DNA of 17,612 nucleotides from NCBI GenBank assembly GCA_905206455.1, contig CAJLHL010000044.1:1-17612 (forward strand), given 5' to 3'. Made by a program: the position numbers and the translations under genes. The DNA is from an uncultured Eubacteriales bacterium (GTDB lineage: Bacteria; Bacillota; Clostridia; Peptostreptococcales; Anaerovoracaceae). Of this stretch, positions 7,071 through 14,454 are shown one piece after another. A model generated the notes under the pieces. It did no database searches, was not told where the DNA came from, and saw only the letters and a list, made by a program, of their open reading frames with translations. Positions within the stretch are counted from its first letter, which is position 1. Each line of letters starts with the position of its first letter.

Positions 7071-7826
7071 ATGAGCAGACCGAAACAAAACTACTACGGC
7101 AGTTTATGCGCCGAAATGTATGAGATATTGCACGAAACAGCTCCCCGGGAGGAACTGGATTTTTATCTGTCCTACGCGGAAAAGGGAAAGAAAATTTTAG
7201 AACCGCTGTGCGGCAGCGGCCGCTTTCTCGTGCCATTCATGGAGCGGGGATTCGATATCACCGGACTCGACCTATCCGAAGAAATGCTGAACAAGCTGAA
7301 AGAAAAAGCGCCCGGTGCAAAAGTTCACCGCGCTGATATCACAGAGTATTTTACGGAAGAGCGCTTCGATTATATTTTTATCTCTTCCGGCTCCGTTTCC
7401 CTGTTTACAGATATTGACCTGTGCAAAAGAACTTTGAAAAAATTAAAAGAAATGCTGACACAAAAAGGCAGACTGGTTTTTGCGGTGGATACGGCAGCCG
7501 CCAGATGTCCCGACGACCGCGACTACAAGCTTTCTGTCTCCGTAAAAACAAAAGAGGGATTCGATCTGACCCTTAAAAGCAGAAATTTTTACGACGTTTC
7601 GAGTCAGACACAATTTTCTCCGGGAATCTACGAATTATATGACGGCACGGAACTTTTGCAGAGAGAAACGATGGATTTTCAGACACATCTTTACAAATTT
7701 GGAGAAATGGAAAGATATTTACGAGAAATCGGATTTGAGAAAATCAAAACCTATTCTTCCTTTCAAAAAGAGATCGCCGCCGGCAGCAAATGTGAAATGT
7801 TTCTCTTTGAGTGCAGCCTCGGCTGA
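7071..7826 (+). CDS. Class I SAM-dependent methyltransferase
   Basis: 251 residues with a Rossmann-like methyltransferase fold. Motif I is ILEPLCGSGRFL (42-53), the acidic ribose-binding residue is D67 in GLDLSEEML, and RADI (87-90) and FDYIFISSGSVSLF follow as motifs III/IV. The family resembles small-molecule methyltransferases of the Methyltransf_25/11 kind. The acceptor cannot be told. The C-terminal half (FYDVSSQTQFSPGIYELYDG) is the usual beta-rich cap. The start has a modest GAGGT 6 bases before ATG. It is a single-gene transcription unit with its own promoter at 6968-6976 and a terminator at 7881-7910. Its codon use is richer in AT than the neighbouring genes (several aaa, ttt, att runs), which might mean separate ancestry. 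Confidence 0.88.
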   Translation: MSRPKQNYYGSLCAEMYEILHETAPREELDFYLSYAEKGKKILEPLCGSGRFLVPFMERGFDITGLDLSEEMLNKLKEKAPGAKVHRADITEYFTEERFDYIFISSGSVSLFTDIDLCKRTLKKLKEMLTQKGRLVFAVDTAAARCPDDRDYKLSVSVKTKEGFDLTLKSRNFYDVSSQTQFSPGIYELYDGTELLQRETMDFQTHLYKFGEMERYLREIGFEKIKTYSSFQKEIAAGSKCEMFLFECSLG

Positions 7827-7880
7827 TGTCATCTCCTCTGCTCCGCTGAATCCCCGACGTCTCTCTGCCTTCTTAAAATC

Positions 7881-7910
7881 AAAAGGGGCTGTTTCAAAAA
7901 ACGCCCTTTT
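7881..7910. terminator. Terminator between methyltransferase and nucleoid-protein genes
   Basis: AAAAGGG (7881-7887) and CCCTTTT (7904-7910) flank a GC pair and a loop containing TGTTTCAAAAAA. It follows the methyltransferase stop by 55 bp and the convergent minus-strand stop by 67 bp, so it can serve both. Confidence 0.7.
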
Positions 7911-7976
7911 CTCGGTTAGTTTTTCGATTCTTTTCTCTTTCAGAAAATTCGCATAAGCCAATATATGATCCACTCT

Positions 7977-8975
7977 TTACCGATTCACAATCCGCCCGAT
8001 ATTTTTCAACTGAATCGACAGCGTTCCGTCCGGGTGGTTGACAAACTCAATAAAATCCGGATTTTCGAGATATTCCGCGGGAACGGAGATTTCGATGCCC
8101 GTGTCCGTACGGATTTTCTGTTTTCTGCCTGCGCTCACCGCCGCCTTTCGAGGAATCGGTACCGATTCTGGAATCTCTTTTTCCCCGATTTCCTGAAGAA
8201 ATTCCCGCTGCTTTTCTTCGGAAGTCCCGAAGACTTCCCGGACCAACCGCTGCGGCGCGAGAGTTCCGGAGATCTCCGCATTTTCTATCAGAAAATTCTT
8301 GACCTTGGATACAGCCACCGCGGAATTCTCGCCGTGTTTTTCCGCGACAGCAGCCGCGACTTCCTGCAGAGTTTTGATCGCCTCCCGTCCGGAGACCGCT
8401 GAAGTACACTTCAGCAGAAGCTCCGGCAGCACAAATCGGTCCTCACCGTCGATACTCCGCTTTCTGTCGGTGAAGAAAATCTCTTCCGAATCCAGCCTGA
8501 TCAGCGCATAGGAATCCGTCTTCTGCGACGGTTTCGGCAGGATTGCATGATGACGCGCGATCTCAGCTTTCACCTGCCCGTCTCCGCTGACCGCCCGGTG
8601 CATATAGGCTTCGTCGTTATTCAGCAGCAAAAACCCCACAAAACGACTGTCCTCCTCCGAGAAATCGGCGAAAAGCACGTCCACGGGACGCTCTTCTCCT
8701 GCAAGTGACAAGTAGCGGTGCAGAATTCTCGCTGTCTGTGCGGAAAATTGCGCAAAGCTCAGCTCTTCGGACCGGTATTTCCGCAGATCCGCCAGGAATT
8801 CGCTGTCCGGAGAAAATCCGCCCCTTCGTCCGGAAGGATTATTCTGCAGTTTCTCCATTTGCTTCGAAATATAACCGGCGGCCGCTTCATCGGAAAGATC
8901 GATCTCCGCTTCCGAAAAAACGCTGACGTCTGAATAAAAATCGAGAATATGTAAAATCGCTCTCTGAATCATCAT
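7977..8975 (-). CDS. YejK/NdpA-like nucleoid-associated protein
   Basis: 332 residues that fit the 37-kDa nucleoid-associated protein family (NdpA/YejK, PF04245) in length and plan. The N-terminus (MIQRAILHILDF) is typical, the middle has VGFLLLNNDEAYMHRA, and the end (NHPDGTLSIQLKNIGRI) is the best match to the family. Members bind the nucleoid; their precise role is not settled. The gene starts 7 bases after the stop of the ArsC-like gene upstream. Its binding site (GGGAGTGA) lies in the end of that gene, so the two are one operon and probably translationally coupled. Two adjacent ATG codons are possible starts. The gene is intact. My assignment rests on sequence pattern, not on a search. 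Confidence 0.78.
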   Translation of the reverse strand: MMIQRAILHILDFYSDVSVFSEAEIDLSDEAAAGYISKQMEKLQNNPSGRRGGFSPDSEFLADLRKYRSEELSFAQFSAQTARILHRYLSLAGEERPVDVLFADFSEEDSRFVGFLLLNNDEAYMHRAVSGDGQVKAEIARHHAILPKPSQKTDSYALIRLDSEEIFFTDRKRSIDGEDRFVLPELLLKCTSAVSGREAIKTLQEVAAAVAEKHGENSAVAVSKVKNFLIENAEISGTLAPQRLVREVFGTSEEKQREFLQEIGEKEIPESVPIPRKAAVSAGRKQKIRTDTGIEISVPAEYLENPDFIEFVNHPDGTLSIQLKNIGRIVNR

Positions 8976-8982
8976 TTTGTTC

Positions 8983-9324
8983 TCACTCCCAATTCTTCCA
9001 GACTTCCGGACAATACCCGACAGAAGCTTCCCGGCCGTTTCTGACTACCGGTGTGCGGATCACTTCCTGATTTTCCAGAATTTTGCTCTCCTTCAGGTGA
9101 TCCGGCGTGCAGTTGATCAGCGTCAGAAGCGCCCGGTCCTTACAGTCCGGATCGATGAGATTCGCAAGCCCGCCCGCGGCTCTGCACACGCTGGAAAACT
9201 CGCCGCGGCTCATCCCTTTTTCTTTCATATCGATAAATTGAAACCGGACGCCTCTCTCTTTAAAATAACGCTGCGCCTTTTTGGTATCATAACACTTCTT
9301 CGTGCCAAAGATCTGTATATTCAT
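8983..9324 (-). CDS. ArsC/Spx-family thioredoxin-fold protein
   Basis: 113 residues, the size of YffB/ArsC/Spx proteins. It begins MNIQIFGTKKCYDTKKAQRY, where C11 is the only cysteine in the N-terminal active-site loop, so it has the single-cysteine ArsC/YffB form, not the CxxC of Spx. The later IRTPVVRNG contains the cis-proline expected in this fold, and the end VGYCPEVW is family-typical. It could be a glutathione- or thiol-dependent reductase or a regulator; true arsenate reduction is not shown. A good AAAGGA lies 8 bases before the ATG. It stands 52 bp after the hybrid kinase gene and directly before the nucleoid-protein gene, all on the minus strand. Confidence 0.85.
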   Translation of the reverse strand: MNIQIFGTKKCYDTKKAQRYFKERGVRFQFIDMKEKGMSRGEFSSVCRAAGGLANLIDPDCKDRALLTLINCTPDHLKESKILENQEVIRTPVVRNGREASVGYCPEVWKNWE

Positions 9325-9349
9325 TCTGCGTTCCTTTCTTTTTCCTCTG

Positions 9350-9368
9350 CCGCCGCGCCCGACGGCGG
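9350..9368 (-). other. GC hairpin between kinase and ArsC-like genes
   Basis: CCGCCG and CGGCGG form a 6-bp all-GC stem with a 7-nt loop in the 52-bp gap. On the minus strand it is followed by an A-rich stretch, not T, so it is not a standard terminator. It could slow ribosome or RNase passage and set different levels of the two products. Confidence 0.4.
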
Positions 9369-9376
9369 AAATACTT

Positions 9377-12300
9377 CTACCGATTCAGATAGTCTCCGAG
9401 AAGCTCCTGCAGCCGCAGCATATCCAGCGGCTTAGCGATATGCTCGTTCATCCCCGCATTCTTTGCCGCCAGCACATCGTCCGCAAAGGCGTTCGCCGTC
9501 ATCGCGATGATCGGAACATTCTGAGCATCTTCGCGCTCCATCGACCGCAGAGCCTCTGCAGCCTCATATCCGTTCATCAGAGGCATCTGAATATCCATCA
9601 GAATCATATCATAATAGTTTTCCGGCATTCCCGAAAACAGACGAACCGCTTCTTTTCCGTTCTCCGCAATCTCTACGGTGAGACCTGCCATTTTGAGAAT
9701 TTCCTGAGCGATCTCCTGATTGAGATCATTATCTTCTACCAAAAGTACCCGCTTTCCCGAAAAATCACTTTCGCTCAGCAGGTTCAGCGGCTTTTCCGAC
9801 GTTTCTTCCTCACCGCTGACCAGGCTCTTAAACAGACTGGTCAGACGGGACTTAAAAAGCGGTTTACTGATAAACGCATCCACCCCGGCCATGCGGGCTT
9901 CCTGTTCGATCTCCGTCCAGTCATAGGCTGAGAATACGATAATAGGTACGTCGTCCCCCACCGCACTACGGATCTTTCTCGTCGTCTGTATTCCATCCAT
10001 CTCTGGCATTTTCCAGTCGATGATCACAGCGAAGAAATCATCCTGCGCCGCATGTGCTTCCACCACACGCCGGACAGCTTCTTCTCCCGACATCACATAC
10101 TCGCCCCGGATACCGATATCGCTGAGAAGAAGACAGGTGCTCTCACAGGAGATCTCATCGTCGTCGGCCACGAGAACGGGCAGTCCGGCCAGTTCTTCGG
10201 TAGAGACGTCCTGCGTGTTCTGAAGTTTCAGAAAGATCGTGACTGTGAAAGTACTGCCTTCACCGACCCGGCTCTCCACCCGGATGTCGCCTCCCATCAT
10301 CTGAACGATGGTTCTCGTGATGGCCATTCCCAGACCGGTACCCTGTTCGCTGTTCATGCGCGCATCTTCCGCACGCTGAAAAGGCTCGAAGAGATGCTCC
10401 ATAAATTCCTCTGACATACCGATACCGCTGTCCTTGAAGATAAATTCATAACATCCTACATTCTGCTGGCGGCAGGATTTTTCACGGATATAAAATTCAA
10501 TTCTTCCGCCCTCCGGCGTATATTTCACCGCATTGCTCATGATATTTGTGAAGATCTGCTGTATGCGCAGACTGTCTCCCAGAATATCCTCATGCTGCAG
10601 ATCCTGTACATGGACAAAAAGACGGTGTTTTTTCGCGTTCACCGAAGGGCGGACCATCTCGAGCAGATTGTCGATGAGCCGCGGCAGACGGATTTCCTCT
10701 TCGTTGAAAGCCATCTTTCCGGATTCGATTTTGCTCATATCGAGCACATCATTGATAAGATTCAGCAGATGCCGGCTGGAGACAGAAATTTTGCCGAGGC
10801 AGTCCTGGACCCTCGCCGGATCGTCCAGATGCGTCCCGGCGATGGCCGTCATCCCGATAATCGCGTTCATCGGCGTACGGATATCGTGAGACATATGCGA
10901 AAGAAAATTCGTCTTTGCAGAATTCGCGTACTGCGCCGCTTTATACGCCTCCCGGACCGCCCGGTTGGCGTCCAGTTCTTTCCTCTTCTCCTCGTCGATC
11001 AGCTGAATCACAAAGAGAACCTGAACGAGACTTCCGTCACGCCCGCGATATGCGGAGATAAAACTGGCGCGGTACCAGATCTGCTCTGCGGAAAGAAATT
11101 CCATACTGACGATCTCCCGATCCTCCATTCTCCGGTCGAGGGTTCCGAAATCCAAAAACTCTCTGACGATATTCCAGTCTCCCTCAGAGATCAGCGCTCT
11201 CACGGCGGTCATCAGTTTCTGATTGGCAAAACTCTCCTCCGTCATGAACTGCCGGATACTGCTCTGATCACTGATCACCGAAAAGGTATCGTCTTTCAGA
11301 TTGAGATAATAGATAAATTCATAAATGCTGCCCAGGGACTGAGTCACCTTCAGCTGGCGCTTGAGAATGATATTCGCCCTCTCCAGCTCCTTTTCCTGCT
11401 GCTTGTTGATCGCCACCGTCTGTGTGATATCCTGATGATAACCTTTGAGACGGAATCCCGGGTGTTCAAAACTCTTATCGTGAACGCCGCCGCACCGCAC
11501 ATAAATCTGTCCCTGAGTCGGATGATTCCAGGGATAAGCCACCTCGGAGCGGCCGGAAGAGAGCATCTCATCCACGCTGGCCTGCACCGCTTCTTCATAT
11601 CCCGGCTCGATCCTGTCATACCACGCCCGATAACACTCTTCCGGCGAAATATCACTTTTTACCCCCAGCAGTTTTTTCATGCTGTTGCCCGCATACATCC
11701 GCGGCTCGCAGCCTTCTTCCATCTCGATGGTCCAAAGCCCCGTCCTGGCCAGTTCCAGCGTCTCTTCCAGCCCGCTGCGATAAGTCACCCGGGAATGATC
11801 CTCTTCCTGCTCGATTTTTTTCTGCTCCGTCACGTCCTGAAGCAAAATAAGCACGTGATTCGACATACCGTCCTTTGTCTCGTCGCTGAGCACCGCCGAA
11901 ATCCGGCACCAGCTGGCGCCTTTGTCCCGCATCACCTGATAATCGAAGACAAAGTTGGACTTTTCCCGATTCAGATTTTCCCGTATATATTCGATACAGA
12001 ATTTTCTCTGAAACTCTTCCCTGTACTGAGGCAGAATCAGATGACGGGCTACCGCCGCAAAGACCGCGTCAAAATTCCCCCGCTCCGGGATCAAAGAAAT
12101 CAGCCAGGGAGCGAGGCGGATAACCTGATACTCTCCGCTGCAGATATCGAGATAAAAACTGGAATAGTAGATATCGCTCAGCAGGCGCATGACATCGATT
12201 CCTTTGAGAATCTCTGTTTTCGGACAAAAAACAGATGCGGGAGAACATGCGATTCCCGCGTCCCGCATCCGGCACGGACGATTCCTCAGACAGACAGATC

Positions 12301-12700
12301 CGGGAACAGGATCTTCGCGGCAGACTTCCGAAACATTCAGAGCAGTTCCGCTGACAGGCCCTGCGGAAGAAATTTCCGGAGCTTGCAGCTCCTCTCTCAC
12401 AACAGATGCGTTCCGGAAAACTTTCGATACCTTTCGCTCCTTTTCCGAGACATCCGATTCCTCCGTCCCGCCTGTCCTGCCTGCACAGATACTCCGGTTG
12501 ATCTCCCGAATCAGATCCGAAAACTCCGGCAAAAAATCGCTCTCTTGCAATAACTTCAGGTGAAGCGGTGAAAAGCCGCCTCCCCTGCGCTCAGAAGGAC
12601 CGGGCATGCGCTGATTTCCAATGATCTCAGCATTCTGTATATTCAATCTGGCCAGCGCTTCTGCGATGTCTCTGACCGCATTTCTTCTCTCTTCGTCCAT
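9377..12700 (-). CDS. Soluble hybrid histidine kinase with PAS-like domains and two receiver domains
   Basis: 1107 residues. The order is an N-terminal polar region (1-165) with C72 and a cluster C127, C137, C143, C152, C159; PAS-like segments at about 170-295, 305-430 and 455-570; HisKA with H605 in SHMSHDIRTPMN; and an HATPase with N-box NIMSNAVKYTPEG, DSGIGM and GTGLGMAI (705-825). Receiver 1 follows (ADDDE, phospho-acceptor D895 in IIDWKMPEMDG), then receiver 2 (VEDND, D1036 in LMDIQMPLMNG, K1090). There is no signal peptide or membrane helix, so it should sense a cytoplasmic cue. There is no output domain and no Hpt, so its partner is elsewhere or unknown. The ATG at 12698-12700 has AGGAAAG 10 bases upstream; an in-frame ATG 7 codons earlier has no binding site. 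A strong promoter is at 12775-12803. Confidence 0.93.
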   Translation of the reverse strand: MDEERRNAVRDIAEALARLNIQNAEIIGNQRMPGPSERRGGGFSPLHLKLLQESDFLPEFSDLIREINRSICAGRTGGTEESDVSEKERKVSKVFRNASVVREELQAPEISSAGPVSGTALNVSEVCREDPVPGSVCLRNRPCRMRDAGIACSPASVFCPKTEILKGIDVMRLLSDIYYSSFYLDICSGEYQVIRLAPWLISLIPERGNFDAVFAAVARHLILPQYREEFQRKFCIEYIRENLNREKSNFVFDYQVMRDKGASWCRISAVLSDETKDGMSNHVLILLQDVTEQKKIEQEEDHSRVTYRSGLEETLELARTGLWTIEMEEGCEPRMYAGNSMKKLLGVKSDISPEECYRAWYDRIEPGYEEAVQASVDEMLSSGRSEVAYPWNHPTQGQIYVRCGGVHDKSFEHPGFRLKGYHQDITQTVAINKQQEKELERANIILKRQLKVTQSLGSIYEFIYYLNLKDDTFSVISDQSSIRQFMTEESFANQKLMTAVRALISEGDWNIVREFLDFGTLDRRMEDREIVSMEFLSAEQIWYRASFISAYRGRDGSLVQVLFVIQLIDEEKRKELDANRAVREAYKAAQYANSAKTNFLSHMSHDIRTPMNAIIGMTAIAGTHLDDPARVQDCLGKISVSSRHLLNLINDVLDMSKIESGKMAFNEEEIRLPRLIDNLLEMVRPSVNAKKHRLFVHVQDLQHEDILGDSLRIQQIFTNIMSNAVKYTPEGGRIEFYIREKSCRQQNVGCYEFIFKDSGIGMSEEFMEHLFEPFQRAEDARMNSEQGTGLGMAITRTIVQMMGGDIRVESRVGEGSTFTVTIFLKLQNTQDVSTEELAGLPVLVADDDEISCESTCLLLSDIGIRGEYVMSGEEAVRRVVEAHAAQDDFFAVIIDWKMPEMDGIQTTRKIRSAVGDDVPIIVFSAYDWTEIEQEARMAGVDAFISKPLFKSRLTSLFKSLVSGEEETSEKPLNLLSESDFSGKRVLLVEDNDLNQEIAQEILKMAGLTVEIAENGKEAVRLFSGMPENYYDMILMDIQMPLMNGYEAAEALRSMEREDAQNVPIIAMTANAFADDVLAAKNAGMNEHIAKPLDMLRLQELLGDYLNR

Positions 12701-12741
12701 ATGCTGTCTTCTTTCCTGCATAACATAAAAATTACTGTGAT

Positions 12742-12768
12742 TTAATTGCGTATATTAATTGTGTATAT
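12742..12768 (-). repeat. 13-bp imperfect tandem repeat at the hybrid kinase transcription start
   Basis: TTAATTGCGTATA and TTAATTGTGTATA follow each other with a period of 13 (one C/T difference). They cover about +1 to +27 of the predicted transcript, directly after the -10 box. This location suits a repressor operator; the AT-rich sequence could also simply help strand opening. Confidence 0.5.
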
Positions 12769-12774
12769 AAATAA

Positions 12775-12803
12775 ATTATATCAAAGATCAAATAACAGAA
12801 CAA
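12775..12803 (-). promoter_or_regulatory. Promoter of the hybrid kinase gene
   Basis: On the minus strand TTGTTC (12798-12803) and a perfect TATAAT (12775-12780) are 17 bases apart, with a TGA extension before the -10 box. Transcription would start near 12768, giving a leader of about 68 bases. Confidence 0.8.
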
Positions 12804-12808
12804 GACGA

Positions 12809-12836
12809 CAGACGGGGAAGAAAATTGTACCGTCTG
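12809..12836. promoter_or_regulatory. Perfect inverted repeat between the divergent promoters
   Basis: CAGACGG (12809-12815) and CCGTCTG (12830-12836) are a perfect 7-bp inverted repeat with 14 bases between. The half-site centres are 21 bp apart, two helical turns. The right half overlaps the -35 box of the response regulator promoter and the left half lies 6 bp behind the -35 of the kinase promoter. It is a candidate operator for a dimeric regulator. Confidence 0.5.
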
Positions 12837-12853
12837 CCGCAGCGTAGTATAAT
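12825..12853 (+). promoter_or_regulatory. Promoter of the response regulator-kinase operon
   Basis: TTGTAC (12825-12830) and a perfect TATAAT (12848-12853) are separated by 17 bases. The expected start of transcription is near 12860, about 54 bases before the ATG. Confidence 0.82.
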
Positions 12854-12913
12854 CAAAAGAGCAAAACTTTTTATCAGAGAAAACGGACGTCAGGTTATAC
12901 GGAGGAGACATCA

Positions 12914-13579
12914 ATGAAAAAAATCTTATTCGTCGAAGACGACCGGATGATCGCATCCGGAATCATCTACGCCCTGGAGCAGCAGGGATATCAGGTGACC
13001 CACTGCACCGGCGTACGCGACGCGGTAAACGCGCTGCGCCTGCATTCCTTTCCGCTGGCGATTCTGGATATGCAGCTTGCCGACGGCAGCGGTTCCGATA
13101 TCATCGATAAAATCGATACAAAACAGACTGCGGTGATTTTTCTGACGGTCGTCGACGAGGAAGAAAAAATCGTACACGCCTTTGATCAGGGAGCGGCGGA
13201 TTACGTGATCAAGCCTTTCCGCGTGCGGGAGCTGCTGGCCAGAGTGAAGAGGACGCTCTCGGAAAGAGAATCGGAGACTAAAGCTTCCGATCTTCGAATC
13301 GGCGGCGTCCGCATCGATACCCGATCAGGCAGAGTTTACGCGTCGGGAGAACCGGTGGAGCTGACTCCGCTGGAATATCGTCTGCTGCTGATCTTCGCCT
13401 CTAACAGAGGAGTTCTCCTGAGCCGGAGTCAGATTCTCGAAAGCATCTGGGACGAAGGCGGCAGCTTTGTGGAAGACAACACGCTGACGGTATATGTCAA
13501 GCGTCTCAGAGACAAGCTGAAAGACGCGGTTTCGATCGAAACAGTGAGGGGGATGGGATATCGTGCCGGTTCGGAATAA
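12914..13579 (+). CDS. OmpR/PhoB-family response regulator (BceR-like context)
   Basis: 221 residues. The receiver domain (1-115) has the acidic pair E8/D9/D10, phospho-acceptor D52 in LAILDMQL, T78 and K100 in VIKPF. The winged-helix DNA-binding domain (about 125-221) has GEPVELTPLEYRLLLIF, LSRSQILESIWD and the usual ending TVRGMGYRAGSE. It should be phosphorylated by the kinase encoded next and bind DNA as a dimer; the inverted repeats before the transporter genes (14384-14430) are the obvious targets. A strong GGAGGAG lies 6 bases before the ATG. The kinase gene starts 17 bases before this stop codon in another frame, so the two proteins are made in coupled amounts. The assignment to the Bce group rests on gene order and the kinase sequence, not on the regulator alone. 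Confidence 0.94.
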   Translation: MKKILFVEDDRMIASGIIYALEQQGYQVTHCTGVRDAVNALRLHSFPLAILDMQLADGSGSDIIDKIDTKQTAVIFLTVVDEEEKIVHAFDQGAADYVIKPFRVRELLARVKRTLSERESETKASDLRIGGVRIDTRSGRVYASGEPVELTPLEYRLLLIFASNRGVLLSRSQILESIWDEGGSFVEDNTLTVYVKRLRDKLKDAVSIETVRGMGYRAGSE

Positions 13580-14387
13580 GGAGATTAAAGAACTCTCGGA
13601 GAACATCCGGAAGATCATCGACGGAAAGGACGCGGATATCCGCGACAATAAAGAGGGCTGCTTCAGCATCCTGAAAAACGACATCCACACGCTGTCGGCG
13701 ATACAGAGGGAAAGAATCACAGCTCTAAAGCAGCAGCATTCAGAATTCGTAAAATACATGGAAGATATCTCCCATCAGATCAAAACGCCGGTAGCCTCTA
13801 TGATGATCATGGCAGATCTGCTGGAAGACGCCCCGCCTGATAAAAGAAAAGAATTTACAGAGAATATCAAAAACAGCCTCAATCATATGGACTGGCTGGT
13901 CAGCGGTCTTCTGAAGCTTGCCAAGTTAGACGCGGGCTGTATCTCTTTTGAAAAGAAACCCGTCTCCTCCGTCGATCTGATTCAGGCTGCGGAGGAACCT
14001 CTGTCGATCCTCCTGGACGTCAAAGATCAGACACTGATTTCGGAAGGCGAAGTCGAATTCCTCTGCGACCGGCGATGGACCGCGGAAGCGTTGACTAACA
14101 TCATAAAAAACGCATCGGAGCATTCCCCCGAACATTCCGTCATCCGGATCGCGTGCGGCGCCAATCCCGTCTACCGGTGGATTTCCGTTACAGACGCAGG
14201 AGAAGGCATTCCAAAAGAAATGATATCCAGAGTGTTTACCCGCTTCGACAACGCCCGGGGCAGCCGGGGTTACGGAATCGGGCTCTCTCTGGCCTATTCA
14301 GTCCTGCGCAGCCAAAACGGCACTATCGATGTCGACGGAGGCGGCAGGGGAAAAGGCGCCGCTTTCACGCTGAAATTTTTTCAGTGA
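13563..14387 (+). CDS. Histidine kinase of Bce-like type lacking membrane segments
   Basis: 274 residues. It opens directly with a HAMP-like or linker segment (KELSENIRKIIDG, then IRDNKEGCFSILKN), then a coiled coil, then HisKA with H71 in DISHQIKTPVASMM. The ATPase domain has NIIKNASEHSPE, DAGEGIP, FTRFDNARG and GYGIGLSLAYSV. Related kinases beside FtsX-type transporters normally have two membrane helices before this point; here there is none. The GTG at 13563-13565, with GAGGGGG about 10 bases upstream, is the only sensible start. No lost hydrophobic sequence is visible, since the preceding bases encode the intact end of the response regulator. It should phosphorylate that regulator from the cytoplasm, perhaps by contact with the transporter. 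A recurring soluble subgroup of such kinases may exist. Confidence 0.9.
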   Translation: MPVRNKEIKELSENIRKIIDGKDADIRDNKEGCFSILKNDIHTLSAIQRERITALKQQHSEFVKYMEDISHQIKTPVASMMIMADLLEDAPPDKRKEFTENIKNSLNHMDWLVSGLLKLAKLDAGCISFEKKPVSSVDLIQAAEEPLSILLDVKDQTLISEGEVEFLCDRRWTAEALTNIIKNASEHSPEHSVIRIACGANPVYRWISVTDAGEGIPKEMISRVFTRFDNARGSRGYGIGLSLAYSVLRSQNGTIDVDGGGRGKGAAFTLKFFQ

Positions 14388-14399
14388 CAAAACTGTCAC
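14384..14399 (+). promoter_or_regulatory. Primary predicted response regulator operator
   Basis: GTGACA-AAAC-TGTCAC is a perfect 6-bp inverted repeat with a 4-base spacer. It overlaps the kinase stop codon and lies ahead of the transporter genes. From memory, BceR-like regulators bind TNACA-N4-TGTAA; this site fits the first half and the spacing, and differs from the second half only in TGTCA. Confidence 0.65.
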
Positions 14400-14416
14400 T
14401 TCGGAAAAGGCCGCAG

Positions 14417-14430
14417 TCACCGGACTGTCA
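14417..14430 (+). promoter_or_regulatory. Secondary, weaker operator copy
   Basis: TCACC-GGAC-TGTCA has the same layout as the site at 14385-14398 with one mismatch in the left half. The two centres are 32 bp apart, about three helical turns, so both lie on the same face of the DNA. It overlaps the expected -35 position of the transporter promoter. Confidence 0.5.
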
Positions 14431-14441
14431 TTTTGGACTGA

Positions 14442-14447
14442 TAAAAT
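14442..14447 (+). promoter_or_regulatory. Predicted -10 box of the transporter operon
   Basis: TAAAAT, 11 bases after the second operator, is the best -10 match in the gap. No good -35 lies 17 bases upstream (ACCGGA), which is common for promoters that need an activator bound at or near -35. Confidence 0.45.
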
Positions 14448-14454
14448 AAGTTAA

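Noticed and set aside
8983..9324. Naming the small thioredoxin-fold gene as arsenate reductase or as Spx
   Set aside because: It lacks a CxxC motif, and there are no arsenic resistance neighbours, so only the family can be given.
10592..12553. 653-codon plus-strand open frame opposite the hybrid kinase
   Set aside because: The minus strand encodes PAS, HisKA, HATPase and receiver motifs throughout. The antisense frame is His/Arg/Leu-rich without motifs and arises from codon bias.
14433..14438. TTGGAC as -35 box of the transporter promoter
   Set aside because: No acceptable -10 hexamer is found 16-18 bases downstream.
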